From Cytophagales bacterium (GTDB lineage Bacteria; Bacteroidota; Bacteroidia; Cytophagales; Spirosomataceae), in assembly GCA_013298025.1 (NCBI GenBank), contig JAAFJE010000016.1, forward strand, positions 1 through 64,000: a stretch of DNA of 64,000 nucleotides, read 5' to 3'. The translations under genes were made by a program, and so were the position numbers. Positions 17,767 to 25,209 of the stretch are shown piece after piece; position 1 is the first letter of the stretch; each line of letters begins with the position of its first letter. The notes beneath the pieces are model-generated. The model was not told the origin of the DNA, made no database searches, and worked only from the letters and a program-made list of their open reading frames with translations.

Positions 17767-17895
17767 GAGGAAGATATAAAGTCGGCATTGAAAGTAGATT
17801 TAATACTGCTATTAGATGAGTTTGGGTATCCGGCTGTTGAAAGAGATGAAGTGTATATAGAAATCTTTGAACAAGCCGAGAATTTGCATAGGTAG
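17767..17895 (+). pseudogene. Truncated gene end, resembling C-terminus of type I restriction subunit HsdR
   Basis: A 42-codon open stretch, EEDIKSALKVDLILLLDEFG then YPAVERDEVYIEIFEQAENL, ends at a TAG at 17893-17895. An in-frame TAG at 17764 lies at the edge of the repeat hairpin. The GYP...V...EVY..I.EQAEN pattern resembles the extreme C-terminus (DUF3387-like) of HsdR proteins, as I recall it. The rest of the gene is missing, and the break coincides with the repeat, which suggests loss of the 5' part at that element. Identity from memory only. Confidence 0.45.
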
Positions 17896-17964
17896 TAGTA
17901 TGGAAGTATGTAGGAATGAAAATAACAGAGAACATCATTATCAAAAACAACGTAAGGAATAGTT

Positions 17965-18003
17965 TTTAACATCGGGGAGGTTTAAAACCTCCCCGATGTT
18001 AAA
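17965..18003. repeat. REP palindrome 1 (upstream of RAYT)
   Basis: A perfect 19-bp inverted repeat around a single base, TTTAACATCGGGGAGGTTT / AAACCTCCCCGATGTTAAA. It shares the CGGGGAGGTTT/AAACCTCCCCG core with two palindromes in and after the transposase gene that begins 55 bp downstream. A further fragment with GTTAAAACCCCGACATTAA follows at about 18010-18030. Confidence 0.9.
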
Positions 18004-18057
18004 CGAAGTTAAAACCCCGACATTAAACAATGTTCAACCCCTTAAATATAAGATTAA

Positions 18058-18747
18058 ATGAAAAAACATACCCAACCCTTAGAGCCTGATAGGATTTATC
18101 ATATCTATAACAGAGGAATAAACGGTGAAAATATTTTCAAAGAAGAAAGAAACTATGGTTATTTCTTAGAAAAATACGCCAAATGTATTTCACCCATTGC
18201 CGACACTTATGCGTATTGCCTATTGAAAAACCACTTTCATTTGGCTGTGAAAATAAAAACAGAACAAGAAATTTTAGCTTTTTATCGGGCTAAGAAAAAT
18301 ATTACCGAAGAAAAAAACATAAAAAACGTCGGGGAGGTTTTGAACCTCTCCGACGTTAAGAATGACGTTAAAATTCCAGATGTTACGAAAATAATTAATC
18401 AGCAATTTGCAGTTTTATTTAACGGATACGCACAGGCCATAAACAAGGCTTACAATCGTACAGGAGGGCTTTTTGAGGAGTCTTTTCGTAGAATTATGGT
18501 AGATAATGATAACTATTTTACAGAACTGATTTATTATATTCACCAAAACCCTATCAAACATGGGTTTGTCAATGATTTGAGAGATTACCCTCATTCTTCG
18601 TATCATTCACACCTCAGTACGGCTTTGACCAAACTTAAAAGAGATGAAGTATTAGAATGGTTTGGAAATAGAAATGCGTATGAAAAATTCCACCTTGAAA
18701 ATCAAAAATTAAACAATCTTGATAGATTTTCTATTGAGTTTGAATAA
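18058..18747 (+). CDS. REP-associated tyrosine transposase (RAYT, Y1/HUH)
   Basis: A 229-residue single-strand transposase of the IS200-like TnpA_REP group. The metal-binding HUH motif is KNHFHLAV (His59, His61) and the catalytic tyrosine is most likely Tyr160 in YYIHQNP; RIYHIYNRG (~12-20) and FEESFRRI (~139-146) are other family blocks. RAYTs nick and rejoin REP hairpins and are thought to spread them. Here REP palindromes lie 55 bp upstream, overlap the stop codon, and a third encodes residues 90-100 in frame (NVGEVLNLSDV), inside the variable loop between the HUH motif and the next helix. The gene looks intact. Confidence 0.9.
   Translation: MKKHTQPLEPDRIYHIYNRGINGENIFKEERNYGYFLEKYAKCISPIADTYAYCLLKNHFHLAVKIKTEQEILAFYRAKKNITEEKNIKNVGEVLNLSDVKNDVKIPDVTKIINQQFAVLFNGYAQAINKAYNRTGGLFEESFRRIMVDNDNYFTELIYYIHQNPIKHGFVNDLRDYPHSSYHSHLSTALTKLKRDEVLEWFGNRNAYEKFHLENQKLNNLDRFSIEFE
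18325..18357 (+). repeat. REP palindrome 2, in frame inside the RAYT gene
   Basis: AACGTCGGGGAGGTT ttg AACCTCTCCGACGTT: 15-bp arms with one mismatch (a G-U pair in RNA). It spans exactly 11 codons (90-100) and leaves the frame open. The same core occurs at 17965-18003 and 18746-18802. Confidence 0.9.
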
Positions 18748-18802
18748 CGTAATTTTTAACGTCGGGGAGGTTTTAAACCTCCCCGACGTTAAAAATTACG
18801 TT
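18746..18802. repeat. REP palindrome 3 (downstream of RAYT)
   Basis: A perfect 28-bp inverted repeat around one T. The outer part reads AACGTAATTTTTAACGTCGG, the core GGGAGGTTT. The left end overlaps the TAA stop of the transposase. It can also act as a terminator-like hairpin. Confidence 0.92.
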
Positions 18803-18843
18803 AAACCGTTAAAAATCAAGGCTGTTTATAACGAATCAATCCC

Positions 18844-19324
18844 GCTCTAGCCGAGTATCCTAGCTGTTTCAAGTTTAACAACTTGGAACGCCGAATACAA
18901 AGCAGTCTCCGACTGCGACCTTGCTCAAATTGAACCTACTAAAGTATTCAATCTTTGCTGTTGGTTGTGCTGGTGGTGCAGTCGGAGACTGCACTTGATT
19001 TGTTGTTCCAAGTTCTTAAACTTGAAACAGCGAGGGGAACAAAACATCGCATGATATAACCTTCCTGCGAGTTGCAGGAGCAAAACATCGTGTGATGTAA
19101 CCTTCCTGCAAGTTGCAGGAACAAAACATCGTGTGATATAACCTTCCTGCAAGTTGCAGGAACAAAACATTGTGTGATGCAACCTTCCTGCAAGTTGCAG
19201 GAGCAAAATATCGTGCGATGCAACCTTCCTGCAAGTTGCAGGAGCAAAATATCGCACTCATGGCATGACTGACAATGGTATGGATATTATCAGCCTTATG
19301 TGATAAGTCTCACTCGGCTAGAGC
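18844..19324. repeat. 481-bp composite element with 13-bp terminal inverted repeats
   Basis: Ends are GCTCTAGCCGAGT (18844-18856) and ACTCGGCTAGAGC (19312-19324), perfect inverted repeats. Inside are a complete ~169-bp core (18863-19031, 27-bp ends with one mismatch) and a 41-bp tandem array (19038-19259). After the array the sequence CACTCATGGCATGACTGAC matches copy A at 1055-1073, where only a single partial array unit is present. The right end is itself a hairpin, CACTCGGCT ag AGCCGAGTG. No transposase inside: a non-autonomous element. Confidence 0.75.
19038..19259. repeat. 41-bp tandem repeat array, five units plus a partial
   Basis: Units begin at 19038, 19079, 19120, 19161 and 19202; a 17-nt partial follows. 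Each contains a near-perfect 17-bp palindrome TCCTGCAAGTTGCAGGA and a 24-bp remainder (AGCAAAACATCGTGTGATG type) that varies at a few positions. The whole unit repeats, so it is a satellite and not a CRISPR array. Confidence 0.95.
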
Positions 19325-19351
19325 CGAGTGGCTGGGAGATATGGAAAAATA

Positions 19352-19822
19352 TCACAAGTGGTTAAGTGAATCAACAGAAAAGCTGAAATAAGTGTAACAT
19401 GTATCCAAATCACTCCTAGCAATATTACATTCCCAACGTATTACGATATGAGAAACATCACTCTCTTTTAATAACATTCTCTTAGTTAGATTGTTAGCTA
19501 TATTAAAGCTCTGTTTTCTTAGAAAACCTAAATATTGCTTTTTTAAGATTTTAAATTGATTTTCTTCATACAGTATATCTACAGAATAATGTGTCCAAGG
19601 TAGACGTTCGTGAAGACTATAGCCAAAGATTACATCTTCACATTTCAAGGCTAACTTTAGTGAATCGCAAAATAATGTCATTTTGTGATTAATGGCTATC
19701 TCTTCATCTGTAAGCGGCTCGGCTAAATAACTAGCAGACACACTTATAAGTATGTGGTACACAAAAAGAACAACAAGTATTCCAAACATTATTATTCCCG
19801 ATGCTTTAAGTATTATTCTCAT
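19352..19822 (-). CDS. Small membrane-anchored protein, unknown
   Basis: A 156-residue protein with one N-terminal hydrophobic segment (IIMFGILVVLFVYHILISV, residues ~10-28) and a polar domain likely outside the cytoplasm, with four cysteines spread over it. No family recognised. It sits between two repeat elements (18844-19324 and 19866-19989), AT-rich like the rest of the island. Probably a real but accessory gene. Confidence 0.55.
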   Translation of the reverse strand: MRIILKASGIIMFGILVVLFVYHILISVSASYLAEPLTDEEIAINHKMTLFCDSLKLALKCEDVIFGYSLHERLPWTHYSVDILYEENQFKILKKQYLGFLRKQSFNIANNLTKRMLLKESDVSHIVIRWECNIARSDLDTCYTYFSFSVDSLNHL

Positions 19823-19865
19823 AAAATTATTTTTAGAATTTGAAAACTCATTAAAAGTAATTTTT

Positions 19866-19989
19866 CGCCCTTGTTGGAGTTATCTCCAACAAGCTGTGCG
19901 TAAGCAACAAACCAATAGCATATTTTCTTTTTTTGATAGTTGGCGAGTTGCTTACGCTCGTTTCGTTGGAGATAACTCCAACAAAGGCG
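19866..19989. repeat. MITE-like element with ~43-bp inverted ends
   Basis: The left arm (19866-19908, starting CGCCCTTGTTGGAGTTATCT) and right arm (19947-19989, ending AACTCCAACAAAGGCG) are imperfect inverted repeats, and each holds its own hairpin (CTTGTTGGAG/CTCCAACAAG at 19870-19893; GTTGGAG/CTCCAAC at 19965-19982). Both arms contain GCGTAAGCAAC or its complement. The left hairpin is the same module found in copies A and B at 829 and 1965. Confidence 0.8.
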
Positions 19990-20018
19990 GAAAACAGACA
20001 ACTCATAAAACAAAAGTA

Positions 20019-21086
20019 TCATCGCCATGTTCCCAAAGGATAACTGATGGTTTGGGTTGGTGTGATAACCGATAGGCTTTGGGTGCTGAGGTCGCCTACC
20101 AAAAGTATATCGGTATTGCTTGCATAGCCTGTGGTGCTGAGGTTTTGTTGTATTTTTTTGAGGGTACTCAAGGGTACAGTCACGGCTTTTCCTTGACAAG
20201 CACAGGCTTGGTCTTTTCTCAACAGGTTGAGCGTACTGAGAAGTTCGGCGGTATCGAGATATTTGGCTTGCTTTCCCGTTTTCTCGGCCTGTTCCATTGC
20301 CTTGAGGTAATGTTGGCGATAAGGCTCAAACTCGAAGCGAAGGGCTGGATATTTTTTGAGTAAAGCAGCAGCATTTTTGAAATATTGGATATGGCCGGGG
20401 TCTATAAAGCCAACAAAATTGCCTCCCCAAGTCAGCCCAAATTGGGCAGTTAGCTCATTCAGTGAGCTATAGCTGTTTAAGTTATTAGAAACTTTTCTTT
20501 TGCGTATGATACCAAAATCGGCGGCTAGTCCAAAATTGTGCATTGATACGGGTGCAGCACTGCGTTTGCGTTGGAGGTATTTTTGCTGATTTTCCATCGA
20601 ACGTAAATCCGAAATTACTTGAACCCGGTATTTTTCGCCCATAATTGCTTTGATAGAATCTCTTTTTGCCAAAAAAATCGCCCTGTCCGAAGTCAATATT
20701 TTTTCCCAACGTTGATACAAATAGCGTGGCGATTCTATCAAGGCCCGTAAATATTGGGCTTCTGTCCACGAAATTTTCCACGAAGTAATCGCTCCTGTTG
20801 CCAGTACATTGCTGTCGAGTTTGGCTATGCCAGTGCCGTACATATTGCCAGAAGATTCTACCACAACGGCATATACTTTGTTGGCTGGTTGGACAAGCTG
20901 TAAGGTATCGGAGGCATAAAAGGGTTGTACTAAATCATACACTGACAAGGAGCTTACTTGTTGGGTAGAATCACAGCCTAAATCTCTCCAAGTAGGCGGT
21001 TCTTCTACGGCAGATTGCACAAAGCTACAGGCAATCAACAGCAAGCTGATGGCAGATGTGAGGTAGCACTTCGGAAGTTTTTGCAT
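20019..21086 (-). CDS. M15-family (VanY-like) peptidase lipoprotein
   Basis: A 355-residue probable D,D-carboxypeptidase or endolysin-like Zn peptidase. The N-terminus is a lipoprotein signal with Cys20 in SLLLIAC. The zinc-binding pattern SMHNFGLAAD (His183, Asp190) and DPGHIQYF (His232) match the SxHxxGxAxD and DxxH motifs of the M15 family. A C-terminal segment (~290-355) lies beyond the peptidase domain, with no motif known to me. The ATG at 21086 begins the signal peptide; an in-frame ATG 16 codons earlier would spoil it. Likely acts on cell-wall peptides in the periplasm. Confidence 0.8.
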   Translation of the reverse strand: MQKLPKCYLTSAISLLLIACSFVQSAVEEPPTWRDLGCDSTQQVSSLSVYDLVQPFYASDTLQLVQPANKVYAVVVESSGNMYGTGIAKLDSNVLATGAITSWKISWTEAQYLRALIESPRYLYQRWEKILTSDRAIFLAKRDSIKAIMGEKYRVQVISDLRSMENQQKYLQRKRSAAPVSMHNFGLAADFGIIRKRKVSNNLNSYSSLNELTAQFGLTWGGNFVGFIDPGHIQYFKNAAALLKKYPALRFEFEPYRQHYLKAMEQAEKTGKQAKYLDTAELLSTLNLLRKDQACACQGKAVTVPLSTLKKIQQNLSTTGYASNTDILLVGDLSTQSLSVITPTQTISYPLGTWR

Positions 21087-21169
21087 AAAATAGGAGGTTG
21101 GTGTTAGGAAATACATAGTGGCTAAACAAAACATTTCCTAAAATACACCATAAACCTGCTATTACAAAA

Positions 21170-22036
21170 TTATGCTTTACGAAATTTCTTGGCTTGGGCA
21201 ATCGAAAGGCCAGCAATAACTGTGGCTGTGCCAATATAGGTATAAATGGTAATGGGTTCGTGCAAAAGAAATGCGGCATAAATAAAGCCAAATATCGGAC
21301 ATAAAAACAACCACAAAGAGGCTTTTACGGCATCGGTTTTGAGTAAATAAAGCCATAATTGCACCGCTCCAATCGACACTGGTACAACAAGCCACAGCAC
21401 CGAAGCCCAAAAATCGAAGGTATATTGGTTGTGTTGCCAGTCGGTAAAAATGAAGGTCAACGGTAGCATAAGCACTCCTCCAAGTATTACTTGCCAACCA
21501 TTGATACTCAGCAAGGGCAAACGCCATTGTTGATTGGCATAGTAAATCGTGCCAACCGAATACGAAAGCATACTGGTGGCCAAAATTAATAAGCCTTCTA
21601 CACTGGCATAGCTCGACAACAGCAGTGGATACGTAGCGATGCCTACGCCCGCAATACCCAGCAACAAGCCTATAATTTCTTCTTTTTGGATAGGTCTTTT
21701 AAGCCAAATGGCCGATAATACACTTATCATCAATGGATTGGTGGCAGTGGATAAAGAGCCAATGCCTGCCGAAACCTTTTGCATAGCCAATACAAAGCAA
21801 CCCAAATAGATGGTTACATTGAGCAAGCCATAGATGCCCAATTGTAGCCATTCTTTGCCTTGAGGTAAACGACTTTTTTGAATGCCATAGCTAAAAGTAA
21901 GCATCAAAATACCTGCAATAAAAAAACGGCAGTTGCCAATGACCAAGGGTTCGGCTACTTTCAAGCCTATTTTGGTAGCTGCCGAAGCAGAAGCCCAAAG
22001 CATGGCAAAAAGCAAGCCAATAATTGTATTTTTCAT
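21170..22036 (-). CDS. EamA-family (DMT) transporter
   Basis: A 288-residue protein with ten predicted TM segments in two EamA halves, e.g. the start MKNTIIGLLFAMLWASASAA and the later helices LLLGIAGVGIATYPLL and YTYIGTATVIAGLSIA. Substrates of the family are small metabolites; none can be assigned. The ATG at 22036 lies 11 nt after the obg stop codon, so the two are probably co-transcribed. The longer ORF to 22123 would overlap the obg end and lacks a signal. Confidence 0.85.
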   Translation of the reverse strand: MKNTIIGLLFAMLWASASAATKIGLKVAEPLVIGNCRFFIAGILMLTFSYGIQKSRLPQGKEWLQLGIYGLLNVTIYLGCFVLAMQKVSAGIGSLSTATNPLMISVLSAIWLKRPIQKEEIIGLLLGIAGVGIATYPLLLSSYASVEGLLILATSMLSYSVGTIYYANQQWRLPLLSINGWQVILGGVLMLPLTFIFTDWQHNQYTFDFWASVLWLVVPVSIGAVQLWLYLLKTDAVKASLWLFLCPIFGFIYAAFLLHEPITIYTYIGTATVIAGLSIAQAKKFRKA

Positions 22037-22047
22037 GGTTATAGTAC

Positions 22048-23094
22048 CTACGCTTCTGCCTGCGTATCGGCTTCGGGAGCTTCGTCGATGGCTGGCGGTT
22101 GGGCTGCCTGTAACGATTGCCAAATGAGGTCTTTCAATGCTCCTAAGCCTTGTTGCATCACCGATGAAATCATCACGTAAGGTAAATCGGCAGGAATTTC
22201 GCTGATGATACGTGCATGGTCTTCTTCCGACTCAATCAAATCGGTTTTAGAAATAGCAATGATGCGTTCTTTGTCGAGCAACGCAGGGTTGTAGGTCTTT
22301 AATTCGTTGAGTAAAATTTGGTATTCGTCGTTGATATTTTCTGCTGTAGATGGAATCAAAAACAACAAAATAGAATTGCGTTCGATATGGCGTAAAAAGC
22401 GAGTACCCAAGCCTTTACCTTCGGCTGCTCCTTCGATAATACCCGGAATATCGGCCATGATAAACGATTTGAAATCATGATACGACACTACGCCCAAATT
22501 TGGTACGAGGGTGGTAAAAGGATAGTCGGCAATTTCGGGCTTGGCTGCTGACAAAACCGATAGTAGGGTTGACTTACCAGCATTCGGAAAGCCTACCAAA
22601 CCTACGTCTGCCAATACTTTGAGTTCTAAAATCACCCATATATCTTCGCCTGGCTCGCCCGGTTGCGAGTGGTGTGGGGCTTGATTGGTAGAGGTTTTGA
22701 AATGCACGTTTCCTAAACCACCCCGACCGCCTTGCAGTAAAATCACCTGCTCGCCATCTTTGGTTACTTCGGCCAGCACCTCGCCTGTTTCGGCATGGCG
22801 GGCAATTGTACCAAGCGGCACTTCTATAATCATATCTTGCCCTTGTGCCCCAGTGCGGCGGCCTCCTTCGCCTCCGTTACCGTTTTTGGCAAAAATATGT
22901 TTTTGGTATTTCAAGTGAAGTAAGGTCCAATGCTGTGCATTGGCTTTGAGGATAATATGTCCTCCACGACCACCATCTCCACCGTCGGGTCCTCCTTTAG
23001 GGACGTGTTTTTCACGACGGAAATGTGTCGAACCCGCTCCTCCATGTCCCGAGCGAATGTTGATTTTTACGTAGTCTATGAAGTTTGATGTCAT
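22048..23094 (-). CDS. obg: GTPase Obg/CgtA
   Basis: A 348-residue essential GTPase of 50S assembly and stress control. The glycine-rich Obg fold is at residues 1-158 ([39 protein letters not shown]); the G domain follows with G1 GFPNAGKS (168-175), [12 protein letters not shown] as G3 and SKTD as G4. The C-terminal domain is short and acidic. The ATG at 23094 fits the family start [11 protein letters not shown]; upstream codons run into a terminator hairpin. Followed closely by the EamA gene. Confidence 0.96.
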   Translation of the reverse strand: MTSNFIDYVKINIRSGHGGAGSTHFRREKHVPKGGPDGGDGGRGGHIILKANAQHWTLLHLKYQKHIFAKNGNGGEGGRRTGAQGQDMIIEVPLGTIARHAETGEVLAEVTKDGEQVILLQGGRGGLGNVHFKTSTNQAPHHSQPGEPGEDIWVILELKVLADVGLVGFPNAGKSTLLSVLSAAKPEIADYPFTTLVPNLGVVSYHDFKSFIMADIPGIIEGAAEGKGLGTRFLRHIERNSILLFLIPSTAENINDEYQILLNELKTYNPALLDKERIIAISKTDLIESEEDHARIISEIPADLPYVMISSVMQQGLGALKDLIWQSLQAAQPPAIDEAPEADTQAEA

Positions 23095-23128
23095 ACGGCT
23101 TGTGAATAAATTAGATTTTCTTAAAAAA

Positions 23129-23168
23129 ACAGGAGGATTTTTCCAGCAATCTGGCAAAATCCTCCTGT
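23129..23168 (-). terminator. Terminator between adk and obg
   Basis: ACAGGAGGATTTT (23129-23141) pairs with AAAATCCTCCTGT (23156-23168), with an inner CCAG/CTGG stem. On the minus strand it is followed by a T-run. It uncouples obg from adk at least partly. Confidence 0.75.
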
Positions 23169-23244
23169 GTGGGTAATTGTTTGATTGATAAGTGATTGGA
23201 CATATTTTGTCTGCTTCACGCCATCGCAACAATCAGGTAATGAT

Positions 23245-23817
23245 TTATTTTACTGCATCAATCGCTGTACAAATATTATCGAAAATTTCTTCGATTGCAC
23301 CAATGCCGTTTACTTTTGCTACTTTGCCTTGGGCTTCGTAGTAAGGCAATACATGAATCGTTTTAGAGAAATATTCGTCAATACGTTTCAATAATTTCTC
23401 GGCATCGTCGTCGGCACGACCACTGATTTTTTGGCGTTCGGCAATGCGGTTTTTGATTTCTTCTTCGTTTACGTCTAATTGTACAACGCCCGAAATTTGT
23501 TCTCCTTTACCTGCTAAAAAAGCATCCAATGCCTCTGCTTGTGGCACGGTACGTGGAAACCCATCAAAAATAAAGCCTTCTGCCTGTGGATTTTTTTGTA
23601 CTTCTTCTTCCAACATTTCAATGGTGATAGAGTCTGGCACAAGCAATCCGTCAGCTAAAATTTGCTTTACACGTTTGCCTAATTCGGTGTCGTTGGCGAT
23701 ATGCCCACGGAATAAATCTCCTGTAGAGATGTGTACTAAGTTATATTTGTCAATCAATTTGGCAGACTGAGTTCCTTTACCTGCACCTGGAGGTCCAAAC
23801 AAGACGAGATTTAACAT
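23245..23817 (-). CDS. adk: Adenylate kinase
   Basis: A 190-residue enzyme that interconverts 2 ADP with ATP and AMP. P-loop GPPGAGKGT (8-16), AMP-site region STGDLFR (31-37), FIFDGFPRTVPQAE near 82-95, and a short LID with RADD, i.e. the short form lacking the zinc-finger LID insert. Length is as expected for this form. Promoter upstream at 23870-23877. Confidence 0.97.
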   Translation of the reverse strand: MLNLVLFGPPGAGKGTQSAKLIDKYNLVHISTGDLFRGHIANDTELGKRVKQILADGLLVPDSITIEMLEEEVQKNPQAEGFIFDGFPRTVPQAEALDAFLAGKGEQISGVVQLDVNEEEIKNRIAERQKISGRADDDAEKLLKRIDEYFSKTIHVLPYYEAQGKVAKVNGIGAIEEIFDNICTAIDAVK

Positions 23818-23869
23818 TGGTTTTGCCGTTATTGTTTTAGTTAAATTTTTTGTTTTGTCATAAGTCCTG

Positions 23870-23877
23870 CAAAGTTA
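23870..23877 (-). promoter_or_regulatory. Probable adk -7 box
   Basis: TAACTTTG on the minus strand, exact match to TAnnTTTG and followed by CAGGAC; 53 nt before the adk start codon. No good TTTG is seen at -33. Confidence 0.45.
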
Positions 23878-24298
23878 CAAGAAGCATATCGAATAATTGT
23901 CCTATCTATAAATTATTTAGCAAAATGTTTCTGGTAAAGTGCTATAAAAATTGGACGAATGGTAGCTTTGACCATTTTTGACTTATTCCAAGATTACAAA
24001 CTTATCTGCAAAGCTCAAAATGCGTACTGTATTGTTAGGTGAAATGGCTTTTCCCTATACCAATTGTTTTACAATAATGCTTAAACAGACGTTCTCTTTC
24101 GCCAACAAATACCCGAAAGCCACAACCACTCATAGCGAAGGATTGAAAAAGGTTCTGTAAATTTGACATTCTTTGTCTTGTTTGGCGAGGAGTTAATAAA
24201 AAATTGATACCATCGCTTATACGGATGAAGGGTTTGTTATGAACTGAAAATCAATTTTTTGTATAAAAAATTAAATTTTAAAATCAGCATTCATACGT
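23878..24298. other. Intergenic, no gene recognised
   Basis: A ~420-bp spacer between divergent adk and an EamA gene. A 60-codon ORF on the plus strand (23978-24160) has no recognisable motif and was not called. No hairpin with T-run and no clear promoter for the EamA gene was found. Confidence 0.5.
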
Positions 24299-25207
24299 AT
24301 GTCATCTTATATCAAAGGCGTAATACTGGTATTTATTGGCTCGGTGGCTTTTGCTGGCAAGGCCGTTTTGGTACGCTACAATTATATACATTACCATGTC
24401 GATACGGTATCGTTATTGGCGTTGCGTATGCTCTTTTCAGCCCCTTTTTATGCTGTCATTTTATGGTATAAACAACGACAAAACCCTACGAATAATCCGC
24501 AATTAAGCTTCAAACAATGGGTAGCAATGGCTGGCATCGGGCTAGTGGGTTATTATTTGGCTGCTTTTTTCGATTTCTGGGGACTCAACTACGTGACTGC
24601 CAGTGTAGAACGGCTGATTTTGTTTATTTATCCCACCTTGGTTGTGATTTTGTCGGCTATTTTTTTCAAAAAAGTAATCACCAATATCCAATATTGGGCA
24701 TTGGTGATCACCTACGTGGGCGTACTTGGCTCTTTTGTGCCTGATTTGCAATTGGGTATGCAAAAAGATTTATTGATTGGCTCTTTCTTGGTGTTTTTGA
24801 GTGCCTTAACGTATGCCTTGTACTTGATTGGTAGTGGCGAGATGATTCCGAAAATTGGCTCACTTCGCTTTACTTGTTATGCCATGCTTATTTCGACGGT
24901 CATGGTGATGATTCATTTTGTGTTGAGTAAGTTGCCTTCTTTGGGGTCGTACCAATGGCAGGTATATGTGCTGTCGGTGGTTATGGCTTTGTTTACCACG
25001 GTGATACCTTCTTTTATGATTTCAGATGGCATCAAACGCATTGGTTCGAGCAATGCTTCTATTATCGGAAGCATCGGCCCTGTAGCAACCATCGTGATGG
25101 CGTATTTCTTTCTTGATGAAGCAATTTCCATTTGGCAAATAGCTGGTACGCTGGTGGTATTGGCTGGTGTTTTGATGATTTCTATGAAAAAAAATGCCTC
25201 CAAATAG
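24299..25207 (+). CDS. EamA-family (DMT) transporter
   Basis: A 302-residue ten-TM protein of the same superfamily as 21170-22036 but not a close copy. The first half begins GVILVFIGSVAFAGKAVLVRYNY and the second ends with EAISIWQIAGTLVVLAGVLMISM. Substrate unknown. Converges on the Wzi/RemB gene with only 2 bp between stop codons and no obvious terminator. Confidence 0.85.
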   Translation: MSSYIKGVILVFIGSVAFAGKAVLVRYNYIHYHVDTVSLLALRMLFSAPFYAVILWYKQRQNPTNNPQLSFKQWVAMAGIGLVGYYLAAFFDFWGLNYVTASVERLILFIYPTLVVILSAIFFKKVITNIQYWALVITYVGVLGSFVPDLQLGMQKDLLIGSFLVFLSALTYALYLIGSGEMIPKIGSLRFTCYAMLISTVMVMIHFVLSKLPSLGSYQWQVYVLSVVMALFTTVIPSFMISDGIKRIGSSNASIIGSIGPVATIVMAYFFLDEAISIWQIAGTLVVLAGVLMISMKKNASK

Positions 25208-25209
25208 CT

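Noticed and set aside
17767-17895. Functional small gene starting at the AGGAGG-like site
   Set aside because: No start codon at a proper distance and the peptide looks like the end of a longer protein.
19038-19259. CRISPR array
   Set aside because: The entire 41-bp unit repeats with only a few changes; there are no unique spacers and no cas genes.
23978-24160. 60-codon plus-strand ORF between adk and EamA gene
   Set aside because: No recognisable family, no start context, no partner gene.
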